Assembly: GCF_003217355.1 (NCBI RefSeq)
Contig: NZ_QJTK01000003.1
Span: forward strand, 280,168 to 344,167
Direction of reading: 5' to 3'
DNA: 64,000 nt
From: Rhodobacter viridis
GTDB lineage: Bacteria; Pseudomonadota; Alphaproteobacteria; Rhodobacterales; Rhodobacteraceae
Position 1 is the first letter of the stretch, and the number at the start of each line of letters is the position of its first letter. The notes beneath the pieces are model-generated. The model made no database searches and was not told where the DNA came from. It worked only from the letters and a program-made list of their open reading frames with translations. The position numbers were made by a program, and so were the translations under genes. Below, piece after piece: positions 36,432 to 47,346 of this stretch.

Positions 36432-38771
36432 TCACATGCCGTAGGGCACCCAGATGGTTTTCGTCTGCGTGGCTTGCGTGAGCGTTTCGCGCAGATCCTG
36501 TGCCGCCCAGTCACGACCCGTCGGGCACCATGTGGCCTTGAGGTTGGCGGCGCTGTCGCGCTCGACCCTCGCGGCGCCTTCGGGCGTGCCCGCATACCAA
36601 AGCGCGGCCACGTCATCGTGTTGTGCCAGCACCTTCGCCAGATCGTCGCGCGGGCCGCAGATCAGGTTCACCACCCCGCCCGGCACGTCCGAGGTATCGA
36701 GCACCTGCGCGAAATCGGCCGCCACAAGCGGCTGCACCATCGCCGGGATCGCGACGACGCGATTGCCCGCCGCGATTGCGGGCAGCACCAGCGCGGCCAG
36801 CCCCAGCAGCGGTTGGCGGTTGGCGCAGGCGATGCCCAGAACGCCCCAGGGCTCGGGCCGGGTCAGGGTCAGCATCTGCGGCTTCGTCTGGATCACTTCG
36901 CCCGCGATCTTGTCGGCCAGCGCGGCGGCGCGGAAGGCAAGGCGGATCGTCTGCGCGACCTCGGCGGGATCATGCCCGGTCTCGGCTAGACGGGCCTCGA
37001 ACTCCGCCGCCCGCAGCGAGAGGTTCTCGGCGAGGAAGTAGAGCACCTGCGCCCGGGCGTGGCCGGTCATCTTGGACCAGCCCGCGGCCTTGTGCGCGGC
37101 CTCGACCGCATTGCGGATGTCCTTGCGCCCGCCAAGGGGGGCAAGGCCGATCTCGCGGCCCTGATGGGTGACGCGCCAGCTCTGCCCGCCATCGGGGCGT
37201 TTCTGCGCGCCGCCGATGTAAAGCTTCGCCGTGCGGTCGATGGCCTGCGGCTGGGCCGGCTCGGGGCAGGGGGCGGCATTGAAATCGGGCGCCGGGGCCT
37301 CGGTCAGGGCGGGGGTCGCGGCGGGGCGCAGGTACGCGCGCAGACCCTCGCGCCCGCCCTCGCGGCCAAAGCCGCTTTCGCGCATGCCGCCAAAGGGGGC
37401 GGCGGCGTCGAAAAGGGTGTGGCTGTTGATCCAGACCGTTCCGGCGACCAGTTTCGCCGCCACATCCTGCGCCAGCGTCACGTTTTCAGACCAGATCGAG
37501 GCGGCAAGCCCGTAGCGGCTGGCATTGGCCAGCTCGACCGCCTCGCTCGGCGTGCGGAAGGTGGCGAGCGTCGCGATCGGGCCGAAGATTTCCTCGATCA
37601 TGCAGGGGTTGGTCGGCTGCGCCTCAAGGAGCAGGCCCGGGGCGACGAAGCTGCCCTGTGCGGGCAGGGGGGCGGAGGAGTGCACCAGCCGTGCGCCTGC
37701 CGCGACGCCGCGGGCCACGAGGGACTGGATACGGTCGCGCTGCGCCGGTGAGATCACCGCGCCGATATCCGTGCCCTTGTCGAGCGGATCGCCCAGACGC
37801 AGCTTGTCGAACCGCGCGATCAGCTTGTCGGTGAAGCGCTCCGCCACGGTCTCGGCGACGAAGATCCGCGACCCGGCCGAGCAGATCTGCCCCTGATTGG
37901 TCCAGACCGCGGCGACGACCCCCTCGATCGCGGCGTCGAGATCGGCGTCGGCGAAGACGAGGAAGGGCGACTTGCCGCCCAGTTCCAGCGTCAGCGCCTT
38001 GCCCGACCCTGCCGTGGCCTGACGCAAGCTGCGCCCGACCTCGGTCGAGCCGGTGAAGGCGATCTTGTCGACGGCGCTGGTGGCCAAGGCGGCCCCGGTG
38101 GTGCCGTCGCCGGTGACGATGTTCAGGACGCCCGGCGGCAGGCCGAGTTCAAGGCACATCTCGGCAAAGGCGAGCGCGGTGAGCGGGGTTTCCTCGGCCG
38201 GTTTCAGAACCACCGTATTGCCCGCGGCCAGTGCCGGGGCGACTTTCCACGCGAGCATCAGCAGCGGGAAGTTCCACGGGATGATCGCGCCGACGGTGCC
38301 AAGGGGCGCATGGCCGGGGAAATCGTCGGTGCTAAGCTCGGCCCAACCGGCGTGGTGGTAGAAGTGACGGATGGCGAGCGGCAGGTCGATGTCGCGGGTC
38401 TCGCGGATCGGTTTCCCGGTGTCCAGAACTTCCAGAACCCGGAAAAACGCCTCGCGTTTCTGCAGATTGCGGGCAATGGCATAGAGCCATTTTGCCCGCT
38501 CATGGCCGGAAAGGGCGGCCCAGCCGGGGGCGGCGGCCCGCGCGGCGGCGACGGCGGCGGCCACATCGGCCGCGGTTGCCTGTGTCGCCTCGGCCAGGGT
38601 CTCGCCCGTGGCCGGGTTCTGCGTCGCAAATCCCGGCCCGGGCGCGGTCATCGCCCCGTCGATCAGCAGGCCAAAGCGCCCGCGCGCCTTCAGCCAGGCG
38701 CTCACCTCGCCCGTCGCCTCGGGCGAGGGGCCATACTCCATCGTCGTCAGGATGTCGTTCACGGAAGGCAT
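36432..38771 (-). CDS. Two-domain aldehyde dehydrogenase with degenerate C-terminal half
   Basis: This 779-aa protein has a complete N-terminal ALDH (about 1-480) with the glutamate motif LTLELGGKSPF and the catalytic cysteine in WTNQGQICSAGSR. The C-terminal half (about 510-779) repeats the cofactor-binding fold (RPEPWGVLGIACANRQPLLG) but has no catalytic Cys/Glu motif. A single enzyme of double length should thus have one active site. It lies 7 nt downstream of deoC, so oxidation of acetaldehyde released by DeoC is the likely job (inference). The start MPSVNDIL at 38771 is preferred; further upstream Mets overlap deoC. Confidence 0.85.
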   Translation of the reverse strand: MPSVNDILTTMEYGPSPEATGEVSAWLKARGRFGLLIDGAMTAPGPGFATQNPATGETLAEATQATAADVAAAVAAARAAAPGWAALSGHERAKWLYAIARNLQKREAFFRVLEVLDTGKPIRETRDIDLPLAIRHFYHHAGWAELSTDDFPGHAPLGTVGAIIPWNFPLLMLAWKVAPALAAGNTVVLKPAEETPLTALAFAEMCLELGLPPGVLNIVTGDGTTGAALATSAVDKIAFTGSTEVGRSLRQATAGSGKALTLELGGKSPFLVFADADLDAAIEGVVAAVWTNQGQICSAGSRIFVAETVAERFTDKLIARFDKLRLGDPLDKGTDIGAVISPAQRDRIQSLVARGVAAGARLVHSSAPLPAQGSFVAPGLLLEAQPTNPCMIEEIFGPIATLATFRTPSEAVELANASRYGLAASIWSENVTLAQDVAAKLVAGTVWINSHTLFDAAAPFGGMRESGFGREGGREGLRAYLRPAATPALTEAPAPDFNAAPCPEPAQPQAIDRTAKLYIGGAQKRPDGGQSWRVTHQGREIGLAPLGGRKDIRNAVEAAHKAAGWSKMTGHARAQVLYFLAENLSLRAAEFEARLAETGHDPAEVAQTIRLAFRAAALADKIAGEVIQTKPQMLTLTRPEPWGVLGIACANRQPLLGLAALVLPAIAAGNRVVAIPAMVQPLVAADFAQVLDTSDVPGGVVNLICGPRDDLAKVLAQHDDVAALWYAGTPEGAARVERDSAANLKATWCPTGRDWAAQDLRETLTQATQTKTIWVPYGM

Positions 38772-38778
38772 CTTTCCC

Positions 38779-39732
38779 TCAGGCAAGCGCGTGGCGGTGG
38801 CTGGCGGCATAGCGGCCGGTGACATGGGTTTCGAGCTGGCGTTCGATATCGCCCAGCATCGAGGAGGCGCCCAGACGGAACAGATCCGGCTTGAGCCAGT
38901 CGGTGCCCAGCTCCTCCTTTATCAGGATCTGCCAGTTCAGCGCATCCTTGGCCGTCTTCATCCCGCCCGCGGGCTTGAAGCCGATCTTCACCCCTGTCCG
39001 CGCGCCATAGTCACGCGCAGCGCGCACCATCGTCAGCGACACCGGCAGGGTGGCATTCACGCCTTCCTTGCCGGTCGAGGTCTTGATGAAATCGGCGCCT
39101 GCCTGCATCGCCACCATCGAGGTCTTGTAGACGTTTGACAGCGTCTGCAGATCGCCCGTCGCCAGAATCGCCTTCATATGCGCCGCCCCGCAGGCTTCGC
39201 GCATCGCGGCGATCTCGTCATGCAGCTGCGCCCAGTCACCCCGCAGCGCGAGCGCCCGCGAAATCACGATGTCGATTTCGGCGGCGCCCTGATCGACCGC
39301 GTAACGGATTTCGGCCAACCGCAGCGGCAAGGGCATCAGCCCGGCGGGAAAGCCCGTTGCCACCGAGGCCACGGGAATTGCCGTCCCCTGCAAGGCCTTG
39401 ACCGCCGCGGCCACCATCGTCGGATAGACGCAGACGGCCCCGGTCGTCAGGCCCTCAAGCCCCAGCCCGGTCAGGATGTGATCGGCCAGCGGCGCCCGCG
39501 CCTTGGCGCAAAGCCGTGCCACCCGCGCCTCGGTATCATCGCCCGCAAGCGTCGTGAGGTCCATGCAGCGGATCGCATTCACCAGCCAGGCCGCCTGCCA
39601 CTCCTTCTTCAGCGACCGGCTGGTCCCCAGATGCGCGGCACGCGCTTCGGCGGCGGGGGTATTGATGGTGATCTCCTCGAACCAGCTGCGGTCGAGGGAG
39701 ATGCCCGGATTGCGAAGATGCGGATCGGTCAT
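38779..39732 (-). CDS. deoC: Deoxyribose-phosphate aldolase
   Basis: DeoC splits deoxyribose 5-phosphate into glyceraldehyde 3-phosphate and acetaldehyde. The 317-aa protein is the long form. The Schiff-base Lys lies in ADFIKTSTGKEGVNA (about 232-246) and the second Lys in KIGFKPAGGMKTAKDA. The N-terminal GISLDRSWFEEI and the acidic region ILTGLGLEGLTTGAVCVYP are also family-like. It precedes the aldehyde dehydrogenase by 7 nt, so a two-gene catabolic operon for deoxyribose moieties is likely. The start at 39732 has only a weak ribosome site. Confidence 0.93.
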   Translation of the reverse strand: MTDPHLRNPGISLDRSWFEEITINTPAAEARAAHLGTSRSLKKEWQAAWLVNAIRCMDLTTLAGDDTEARVARLCAKARAPLADHILTGLGLEGLTTGAVCVYPTMVAAAVKALQGTAIPVASVATGFPAGLMPLPLRLAEIRYAVDQGAAEIDIVISRALALRGDWAQLHDEIAAMREACGAAHMKAILATGDLQTLSNVYKTSMVAMQAGADFIKTSTGKEGVNATLPVSLTMVRAARDYGARTGVKIGFKPAGGMKTAKDALNWQILIKEELGTDWLKPDLFRLGASSMLGDIERQLETHVTGRYAASHRHALA

Positions 39733-39909
39733 GGCAGGCCTGTCGTTGTGTTCGTGCAGGCTATCGGTTGCCGCCCCCGGCTTCAACGTCTGGCTGATCG
39801 GCCAAAGCCCGCCGGTCTTCACCTTGTGCCCCCGAAAGCTGGGGAAAAATGAGGAGAGGGCATTGTGGGATGGCCGGATTTGGGCAAGCTGACATTCTTT
39901 GAGGTGATC

Positions 39910-40251
39910 ATGACAATGATGTCTTTGCGAATCGAGGAACGGGTGGCGTTTGCCATCGAACGGCTGCTGCGGGCGGATGACTCCTGGCGCAGCCTTGTGC
40001 GCGAGATGGTCGAGCAGTGGCCCGAAGAGCCGCCGCTGGAACTGGGCTTCGCGCTTGTCTCTGCGGCCTCGGCGATCGAGACCTCTTTCACCGAAGCCAG
40101 TCCCGCCCGCGATGCGGCGATGCAGGGCTACCGGCTGGCGGCGCTCGTCAGCATGGATGTCTATGCGATGCAACTTCTGGGCATGGCCCGGGAAAGGGCC
40201 AGCGATCTGCTGGCGTATTGGGATATCGATCCCTTTTTCGCAAAACTCTGA
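39910..40251 (+). CDS. Hypothetical small helical protein
   Basis: This 113-aa protein is not recognised. It is highly helical, starting MTMMSLRIEERVAFAIERLL and ending AYWDIDPFFAKL. It has no cysteine, signal peptide or strong membrane segment. The ATG at 39910 follows GAGGTGATC. It is read toward the grxD gene and ends at the strong terminator at 40268. Family and role unknown. Confidence 0.6.
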   Translation: MTMMSLRIEERVAFAIERLLRADDSWRSLVREMVEQWPEEPPLELGFALVSAASAIETSFTEASPARDAAMQGYRLAALVSMDVYAMQLLGMARERASDLLAYWDIDPFFAKL

Positions 40252-40267
40252 AAGTCCCGAAAATGAA

Positions 40268-40290
40268 AAAGCCCCGCAAAGCGGGGCTTT
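40268..40290. terminator. Bidirectional hairpin terminator
   Basis: AAAGCCCCGC / GCGGGGCTTT, a perfect 10-bp stem with an AAA loop, lies between convergent stops at 40251 and 40306. A-rich 5' and T-rich 3' flanks provide U-tracts in both directions. Confidence 0.9.
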
Positions 40291-40305
40291 CGCGTCTTTG
40301 TCGCC

Positions 40306-40665
40306 TCAGGCGTTGGCAGAGCGGATCTGGTCGGCCCGGCCCTTGTCATAGGCGATGCCCTTGTCGTCGAAGAGCTTGTCGAGCTCGCCCGAGAGCATCA
40401 TCTCGGTGACGATATCGCAGCCGCCGACGAAGTCGCCCTTGACGTAAAGCTGCGGGATCGTCGGCCAGTCGGAGTAATCCTTGATGCCCTGCCGCACGTC
40501 CTGATCGGCCAGCACGTTGACATCCTTGTAGGTCACGCCGAGGTAGTTCAGCACGCCCGCGACGCGGCTCGAAAACCCGCATTGCGGCATTTCCTTCGTG
40601 CCCTTCATGTAAAGGATGACATCGTTTCCGGCGATATCGGCCTTGATCTGGTCAAGTGCGGTCAT
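40306..40665 (-). CDS. grxD: Monothiol glutaredoxin (Grx4/GrxD type)
   Basis: This 119-aa glutaredoxin has the monothiol CGFS motif ([12 protein letters not shown], Cys29) and the glutathione-binding segments [11 protein letters not shown] and [10 protein letters not shown]. Such proteins bind a 2Fe-2S cluster with glutathione and pass it to client proteins, working with BolA. A BolA-family gene lies 37 nt upstream on the same strand, matching the known physical partnership. Cytoplasmic iron-sulfur trafficking is the expected role, here relevant to the abundant Fe-S enzymes. Confidence 0.95.
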   Translation of the reverse strand: MTALDQIKADIAGNDVILYMKGTKEMPQCGFSSRVAGVLNYLGVTYKDVNVLADQDVRQGIKDYSDWPTIPQLYVKGDFVGGCDIVTEMMLSGELDKLFDDKGIAYDKGRADQIRSANA

Positions 40666-40702
40666 GCGAGGGGTCCTTTCTAAGAAACGCTTGCGCTGCG
40701 GT

Positions 40703-40948
40703 TCATTCAGCCTTGGTGGTCAGGGCAAGGGCATGGAGCGGCGCATTCGGCCCGTCCATCGCGCCTTTCAGCGTGGCGAAGACGGCGCGTTGCTGCTGCA
40801 CCCGGTTCAGCCCCTTGAACGAGGCATCGATCACTTCGGCGCCCCAATGGTTGCCGTCGCCGGCAAGGTCGGTGATGGTGATCTTCGCATCGGGAAACCC
40901 GGCGCGGATCAGGGCTTCGATGTCACTGGCTTCCATCGGCATGGGCAA
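40703..40948 (-). CDS. BolA-family protein
   Basis: This BolA-like protein of 79-81 aa is recognisable by the class-typical [20 protein letters not shown] (about 43-62) and the end [11 protein letters not shown]. The conserved His in LHAL and a second His in [11 protein letters not shown] could help coordinate a Grx4-BolA bridging cluster. Short length and the lack of extended loops place it with the IbaG/BolA3-like group rather than classic BolA. It pairs with the downstream monothiol glutaredoxin. Two start codons (40948 and 40942) cannot be told apart. Confidence 0.9.
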   Translation of the reverse strand: MPMPMEASDIEALIRAGFPDAKITITDLAGDGNHWGAEVIDASFKGLNRVQQQRAVFATLKGAMDGPNAPLHALALTTKAE

Positions 40949-41026
40949 CTCCTTGTTCTGGGATCAATCTAAGCTGCGGGCGCACAGGCGACAAGGGCCA
41001 AGCACCCGCCGGGCGTGCCAAGTCGG

Positions 41027-41914
41027 TCAACGCGGCGAAAGCCGGGTCACCGCAGGCAGGGCGGCGAGATCGCGCAGGTCTTCGGCATGGAAGCGATCGA
41101 AGGCGGCGCGGTCCTCGGCGCTCCAGGGGGCGAAGGCGGGCAGGTCGGGCTGCTGGCGGGCGGCGGCCCGGGCGCGACGCAGAAGCAGGCGATAATCGGC
41201 GCCGGGGTCTTCGGCCATGCGGGCATGCAGCTGGGTGATCGCGCGGTGCGAGAGCGGCGCGGCCGGGGGCAGATCGGGCAGGGAAAGGCGCGCGCCGAAG
41301 CCGCGCAGCCCGGTGGCCCAGTCGATCAGTTGCGGGCGCAGGGCGGCCAGATCTTCCTCGGACCAAAGTGTCAGCGTCGAACAGACCGGCAGCATCCGGT
41401 TGACGAGCCAGAGCCAACGTACCCCCGCCGGGGGCAGGGCGGCGGCGAAGTCGTCAAAGCTCTGCCAGGGCGCTAGCCGCAGTTGCTCGGCCCAGCAGGC
41501 GGGCAGGAAGCTGGCCGGATGACGGATCGCCAGCCCCACCCGCACTTCGGCGCCGCCAAAGGCCGCGAGCGCATCGCGCAGACGCTTGGCCGCGAAGGGA
41601 TAGAGGATGCCGGTTTCGCCCAGAAACTGCGGCCGGGCCAGCGTGCCAAGGGTGTTTTCCTCGATCACCACCACATGCCGGGCGCCGGGGCACAGCCGGT
41701 CAAGCGCGGCCCGGGTCAGGGCCTTCACCTCGGTCGCGGAGCGGCCCTCGGGTTGCAGCGCAAGGCGCAGATGATCGCGCACCTCGGCGCCGGAAATCAC
41801 CCCCACGCCCTCGGTCCGGAGCGGCTCACGGGCGGCAAGGAACGCCTCCTGCAAGAGAGGCGCCCCGGTCTGATGTGGGCCGACGATCAGCGAGATCGAG
41901 GCAAGCCGGGCCAT
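41027..41914 (-). CDS. Degenerate sulfotransferase-like P-loop protein
   Basis: This 295-aa protein starts LASISLIVGPHQTGAPLLQE. The segment GPHQTGAPLLQ resembles the GxHKTGTTxLQ PAPS-binding loop of sulfotransferases but replaces the Lys with Gln and the Thr-Thr with Ala-Pro, so PAPS binding is doubtful. No other clear domain can be assigned. It sits between bolA and purL, co-directional, 10 nt after purL. I consider it a hypothetical protein with a decayed sulfotransferase fold. Confidence 0.7.
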   Translation of the reverse strand: MARLASISLIVGPHQTGAPLLQEAFLAAREPLRTEGVGVISGAEVRDHLRLALQPEGRSATEVKALTRAALDRLCPGARHVVVIEENTLGTLARPQFLGETGILYPFAAKRLRDALAAFGGAEVRVGLAIRHPASFLPACWAEQLRLAPWQSFDDFAAALPPAGVRWLWLVNRMLPVCSTLTLWSEEDLAALRPQLIDWATGLRGFGARLSLPDLPPAAPLSHRAITQLHARMAEDPGADYRLLLRRARAAARQQPDLPAFAPWSAEDRAAFDRFHAEDLRDLAALPAVTRLSPR

Positions 41915-41924
41915 CGGCCCGCCC

Positions 41925-44087
<2,163 letters not shown>

Positions 44088-44263
44088 CGGCTCCTCCGGC
44101 ATCGGCTGGTTGCGTTTCCCTTAGAACATCGGGGCCGGTCGGGAAAGGGGAGAGCAGGGCCTGCGCGCGGTTTTTGCCGCGGCCGGGGGGCGCCTATGCA
44201 CGCAATGGGCGAGAGCGACGCAAAGCGACATGCGCTTAACTCAAAGCGACATGGGCCCCCGGA

Positions 44264-44292
44264 ATAAAAAAAGGGCCGAGACAAGCTCGGCC
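44264..44292 (-). terminator. Rho-independent terminator (minus strand)
   Basis: GGCCGAG / CTCGGCC (44274-44280, 44286-44292) with a 5-nt loop is followed on the minus strand by CCTTTTTTTATTCC. It lies 176 nt beyond the LysR stop and 177 nt before the purL start, so it ends either a long LysR mRNA tail or an independent small RNA. Confidence 0.85.
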
Positions 44293-44347
44293 TTAGTCCA
44301 ACAGGGAGGTAGAAGGTGATGCGCGTTTCCGCAGGCCATCGCCTTCA
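44266..44347 (-). ncRNA. Candidate AbcR-like small RNA downstream of VtlR/LsrB gene
   Basis: Between the LysR stop and the terminator, the minus strand holds TTGAAC (44382-44377) and TAAATC (44359-44354) spaced 17 nt, resembling a sigma-70 promoter. This predicts a transcript of about 80 nt. The RNA would carry CTACCTCCCTG (44312-44302), complementary to ribosome-binding sites, and end in a G-C hairpin with a seven-U run. In Agrobacterium the AbcR RNAs, which have similar CU-rich anti-SD seeds, lie beside the VtlR gene, and VtlR activates abcR2 in Brucella. Homology is suggested by position and motif, not sequence alignment. The alternative is LysR 3' UTR. Confidence 0.45.
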
Positions 44348-44389
44348 AAGCCCGATTTATGGGCAGAGTAAGAACGGTTCAAGGAGAAT

Positions 44390-44409
44390 CATGCTGCGCA
44401 TGCAGCATG
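44390..44409. repeat. Short inverted repeat near candidate sRNA promoter
   Basis: CATGCTGC / GCAGCATG with a 4-nt spacer lies just upstream (minus sense) of the predicted -35 box. It could be a regulator-binding dyad. Confidence 0.4.
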
Positions 44410-44467
44410 GCCGGTATGCGCTGGGCGAATGTCTTTTCTCGCCTCTTGGTTGCATTCTTGCTGAGGC

Positions 44468-45385
44468 TCAGTCGGCGGCCGGATCGGTCGTCTGTCCGCG
44501 GCGATAGGCGAGGATTTCTTCCTGCACGAAATCGCGGAAGGCGTTGACCCGGCGCGAGGAGCGCAGTTCCTCGGGATAGGCCAGAAAGACCGGCACTTCG
44601 ACCGACTCGACCACAGGCAGGACGCGCTCGAGATAGGGGAAGTCGGCGGTCAGGTAATCGGGCAGCACGCCGACGCCGATATGGTTCAGAACGCCCTGCA
44701 GGACGCCGAAATAGTTGTTCACCATCAGCGTCGAGGGCACGCCATGCGCCATCACGCTTTGCGTCAGCTGCGCCCCCGCCTGCACCTGCGGCGTGGCCGG
44801 GTTCTGGCAGATCAGCCGGTGTTTCGACATGTCCTCGATCCGCTCCGGGCGACCGGCGCGGGCAAGATATTCGGGCGTCGCGTAAAGCCGCATGCGGATA
44901 TTGATCAACCGCTTGCGGATCAGGTCGGCCTGCGCCGGTTCCTTCATCCGGATCGCCACATCGGCTTCGCGCATCGGCAGATCCAGCACGCGCTCTTCCA
45001 GCAGAAGGTCGATTTTCAGATCCGGGTAGCGGTCGTAAAGCTTCACCAGACGCGGTGCGAGCCACATCGTGCCGAAGCCGACCGTCGTCGTGACCTTGAG
45101 TTCGCCGAAGACCTCTTCCTCGCTGTCGCGGATGCGCGCGGCGGCGGCGTCGAGTTTCTTCGCCATCGTCGAGGTGGCGTCGAACAGGAGTTCCCCCTGC
45201 TCGGTCAGGATCAGGCCGCGGGCGTGGCGGTGAAAGAGGGTGGTGCCAAGCGATTCTTCCAGCGCGCGGATCTGACGGCTGACGGCCGATTGCGACAGGT
45301 GCAGCGCATCGCCCGCATGGGTCAACGACCCGGCATCCGCCACCGCGTGGAAGATGCGCAACTTGTCCCAGTCCATGCCGTTCAC
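44468..45385 (-). CDS. LysR-family regulator of the VtlR/LsrB group
   Basis: This 305-aa transcription factor has an N-terminal winged HTH (DWDKLRIFHAVADAGSLTHA then LHLSQSAVSRQIRALEESLG) followed by LFHRHARGLILTEQGELL. These stretches match, from memory, the Sinorhizobium LsrB / Brucella-Agrobacterium VtlR proteins rather than generic LysR members. The effector domain occupies residues about 90-300. VtlR/LsrB proteins control small RNAs, redox and membrane genes in alphaproteobacteria. A candidate sRNA lies immediately downstream. The start may be either of two nearby Mets (45385 or 45376). The 237-bp region upstream is shared with divergent murI. Confidence 0.88.
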   Translation of the reverse strand: MNGMDWDKLRIFHAVADAGSLTHAGDALHLSQSAVSRQIRALEESLGTTLFHRHARGLILTEQGELLFDATSTMAKKLDAAAARIRDSEEEVFGELKVTTTVGFGTMWLAPRLVKLYDRYPDLKIDLLLEERVLDLPMREADVAIRMKEPAQADLIRKRLINIRMRLYATPEYLARAGRPERIEDMSKHRLICQNPATPQVQAGAQLTQSVMAHGVPSTLMVNNYFGVLQGVLNHIGVGVLPDYLTADFPYLERVLPVVESVEVPVFLAYPEELRSSRRVNAFRDFVQEEILAYRRGQTTDPAAD

Positions 45386-45622
45386 GACGTCACCTGCTCA
45401 TACCTGTTCTGCGCAGGTTGCATACCTAAATCAGCGCCCCTTGCCAAACGGCTTTCGGCGAAATTCGCTGTTAGCGCATAAACTTTGTTGTCGCAGCGAC
45501 TTTTGTGCATCCGTGCAGGCATCCCGGCCGCGGCTGCTCGCGCAATAGGCGTTTCTTTTCGCAGCCGAGAGGCTTAGAACCAAGAAAAGGGCGTTGAAGA
45601 CGCAAAGGGCGGAGAGGCAGAC

Positions 45623-46435
45623 ATGGCGGTTGGTGTTTTCGACAGTGGGCTGGGTGGTCTGACGGTCTATGAAGCGGTCTCGAAGCGGCTGCCCGAGGTG
45701 GCCTTCGTCTATTACGGCGACAACGCCCATGCGCCCTATGGCGTGCGCACCCCCGATGACATCTACGACCTGACCTGCAAGGGCGTCTCGCGGCTTTGGG
45801 ACGAGGGTTGCGATCTGGTGATTCTGGCCTGCAACACCGCCTCGGCCGCGGCGCTGAAGAAGATGCAGGAACATTGGATCCCGAAAGACAAGCGGGTTCT
45901 GGGTGTCTTCGTGCCGCTGATCGAGGCGCTGACCGAACGGCAATGGGGCGACAACAGCCCGCCGCGCGAAGTGGCGGTGAAGCATGTGGCGCTGTTTGCG
46001 ACCCCGGCCACGGTCGCCTCGCGCGCCTTCCAGCGCGAACTGGCCTACCGCGCGATCGGGGTGGATGTCGAAGCGCAGCCCTGCGGCGGCGTTGTCGATG
46101 CGATCGAGGCGGGCGATGAGATCCTTGCCGAAGCGCTGGTGAAAAGCCATGTCGAGGCGCTCAAGCGCCGGATGCCGCATCCCGAGGCGGCGATTCTGGG
46201 CTGCACGCATTACCCCTTGATGCAGAAGACCTTTCAGGAGGCGCTTGGCCCGCAGGTCAAGGTCTATTCCCAGGCCAATCTGGTGGCGGAAAGCCTCGCC
46301 GATTATCTGGCCCGCAAGCCGGACTTCGTCGGCAAGGGCACGGTGTCGAAATTCATCACGACCGGTGATCCGGCCTCGGTCTCGACCCATGCGACGCAAT
46401 TCCTGCGTCACCAGATCAAGTTCGAAGCCGCCTGA
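45623..46435 (+). CDS. murI: Glutamate racemase
   Basis: MurI makes D-glutamate for peptidoglycan. The 270-aa protein starts [19 protein letters not shown], which carries the first catalytic Asp/Ser. The first cysteine is in [17 protein letters not shown] (about residue 74) and the second in [15 protein letters not shown] (about 194-208). Length is normal for the family. GGAGAGGCAGAC precedes the ATG. The gene stands as a single unit followed at once by the convergent DUF805 gene stop (46439). Confidence 0.95.
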   Translation: MAVGVFDSGLGGLTVYEAVSKRLPEVAFVYYGDNAHAPYGVRTPDDIYDLTCKGVSRLWDEGCDLVILACNTASAAALKKMQEHWIPKDKRVLGVFVPLIEALTERQWGDNSPPREVAVKHVALFATPATVASRAFQRELAYRAIGVDVEAQPCGGVVDAIEAGDEILAEALVKSHVEALKRRMPHPEAAILGCTHYPLMQKTFQEALGPQVKVYSQANLVAESLADYLARKPDFVGKGTVSKFITTGDPASVSTHATQFLRHQIKFEAA

Positions 46436-46438
46436 GCC

Positions 46439-47320
46439 TCAGCCGAAGCGGTTCGGCCCGGGCGTGCCGCGGCTGCACAGGAAGACGAACATCAAAACCC
46501 CGTAAAGCCCGGTGATGCCATAGATCACCAGAAACATCGCCTTCATCGCGGCCAGCGCCTGTTCGGGGTCGCTGGTGGACGACATGGCGGCGATGATCGC
46601 TGACACGCTGGCAAAGCCGCTGAGCACCGTCGTCAGGAACGAGCCGGCCACCCACCAGCCCGACCGGTCGATGTCATGCAGCCGCCGCACCGTCACCGCG
46701 ATCATCGGAAGAACCAGCACAAGCGAGAACAGCCCGCCGATGGTGATGACAGACGGCAGGCCAAGCCCGGCAAACAGGCTCATTGGCACGTTGAACAGAC
46801 CGCAGGCGACCATGAACCACCAATATTCCGAGCGGCTGGCACGGCCAGAGAAGCTCACGAATTTCGACAGGCAGACAAGGATCGCCTCGATCGGGCCGCG
46901 CGAGGGGGCGCCGATGTAAAGCCCGTCCGGGCCGAGGCGCGCCGACGATCCGGCGCCGCTCGACCATCCCCCAGTCGCGGCTCGCGTCTGCGCTGTGCCC
47001 TGCGTCTGGTCCTGCCATGGGCCGTCCGCAGCGGCCTTTGCGCGGGCACGGGCCACCCAGTCTCCGGGCGTGCGGCCGGTCGGCTCGGTATAGCGCGGGC
47101 CGCTGGATTGGTCTTCGGCCGCTGCCTCGACCTCCGGAGGCATGGGCGCCGGTGGCGCAAAGCTCAGATGCTGCCCGGCAGGCTCCCAGCCCGCCAGCCC
47201 GTTCCGCCAGACCAGCGTTTCGGGCGTCACCGTTCCCGCCACGATCAGCGCGCGCAGCCCGGGTTCTCCGACCGGACCAAGCGCTTTGCCGTCCTGTGCG
47301 TAATGCCATGCGTACGACAT
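46439..47320 (-). CDS. GYF_2-DUF805 membrane protein (copy A)
   Basis: This 293-aa protein starts with a GYF_2 domain (AWHYAQDGKALGPVGEPGL and WRNGLAGWEPAG) in residues 1-50. A variable Pro/Ala/Gln linker (50-130) follows, then a DUF805 domain with [19 protein letters not shown] (about 157-175), [15 protein letters not shown] and several membrane helices. The end GTPGPNRFG is identical to that of the neighbouring paralogue. The start is the ATG at 47320. Role unknown; GYF_2 probably binds proline-rich peptides at the membrane. Confidence 0.85.
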   Translation of the reverse strand: MSYAWHYAQDGKALGPVGEPGLRALIVAGTVTPETLVWRNGLAGWEPAGQHLSFAPPAPMPPEVEAAAEDQSSGPRYTEPTGRTPGDWVARARAKAAADGPWQDQTQGTAQTRAATGGWSSGAGSSARLGPDGLYIGAPSRGPIEAILVCLSKFVSFSGRASRSEYWWFMVACGLFNVPMSLFAGLGLPSVITIGGLFSLVLVLPMIAVTVRRLHDIDRSGWWVAGSFLTTVLSGFASVSAIIAAMSSTSDPEQALAAMKAMFLVIYGITGLYGVLMFVFLCSRGTPGPNRFG

Positions 47321-47346
47321 GTCTAAACCTTTGATCTGGCGGGAAA

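Noticed and set aside
44316..44507. Small plus-strand frame MRVSAGHRLQ... with an AGGGAGGT-like site
   Set aside because: It runs into the LysR coding region, shows no family features, and its apparent ribosome site is the complement of the anti-SD run in the candidate sRNA. It cannot be fully excluded.
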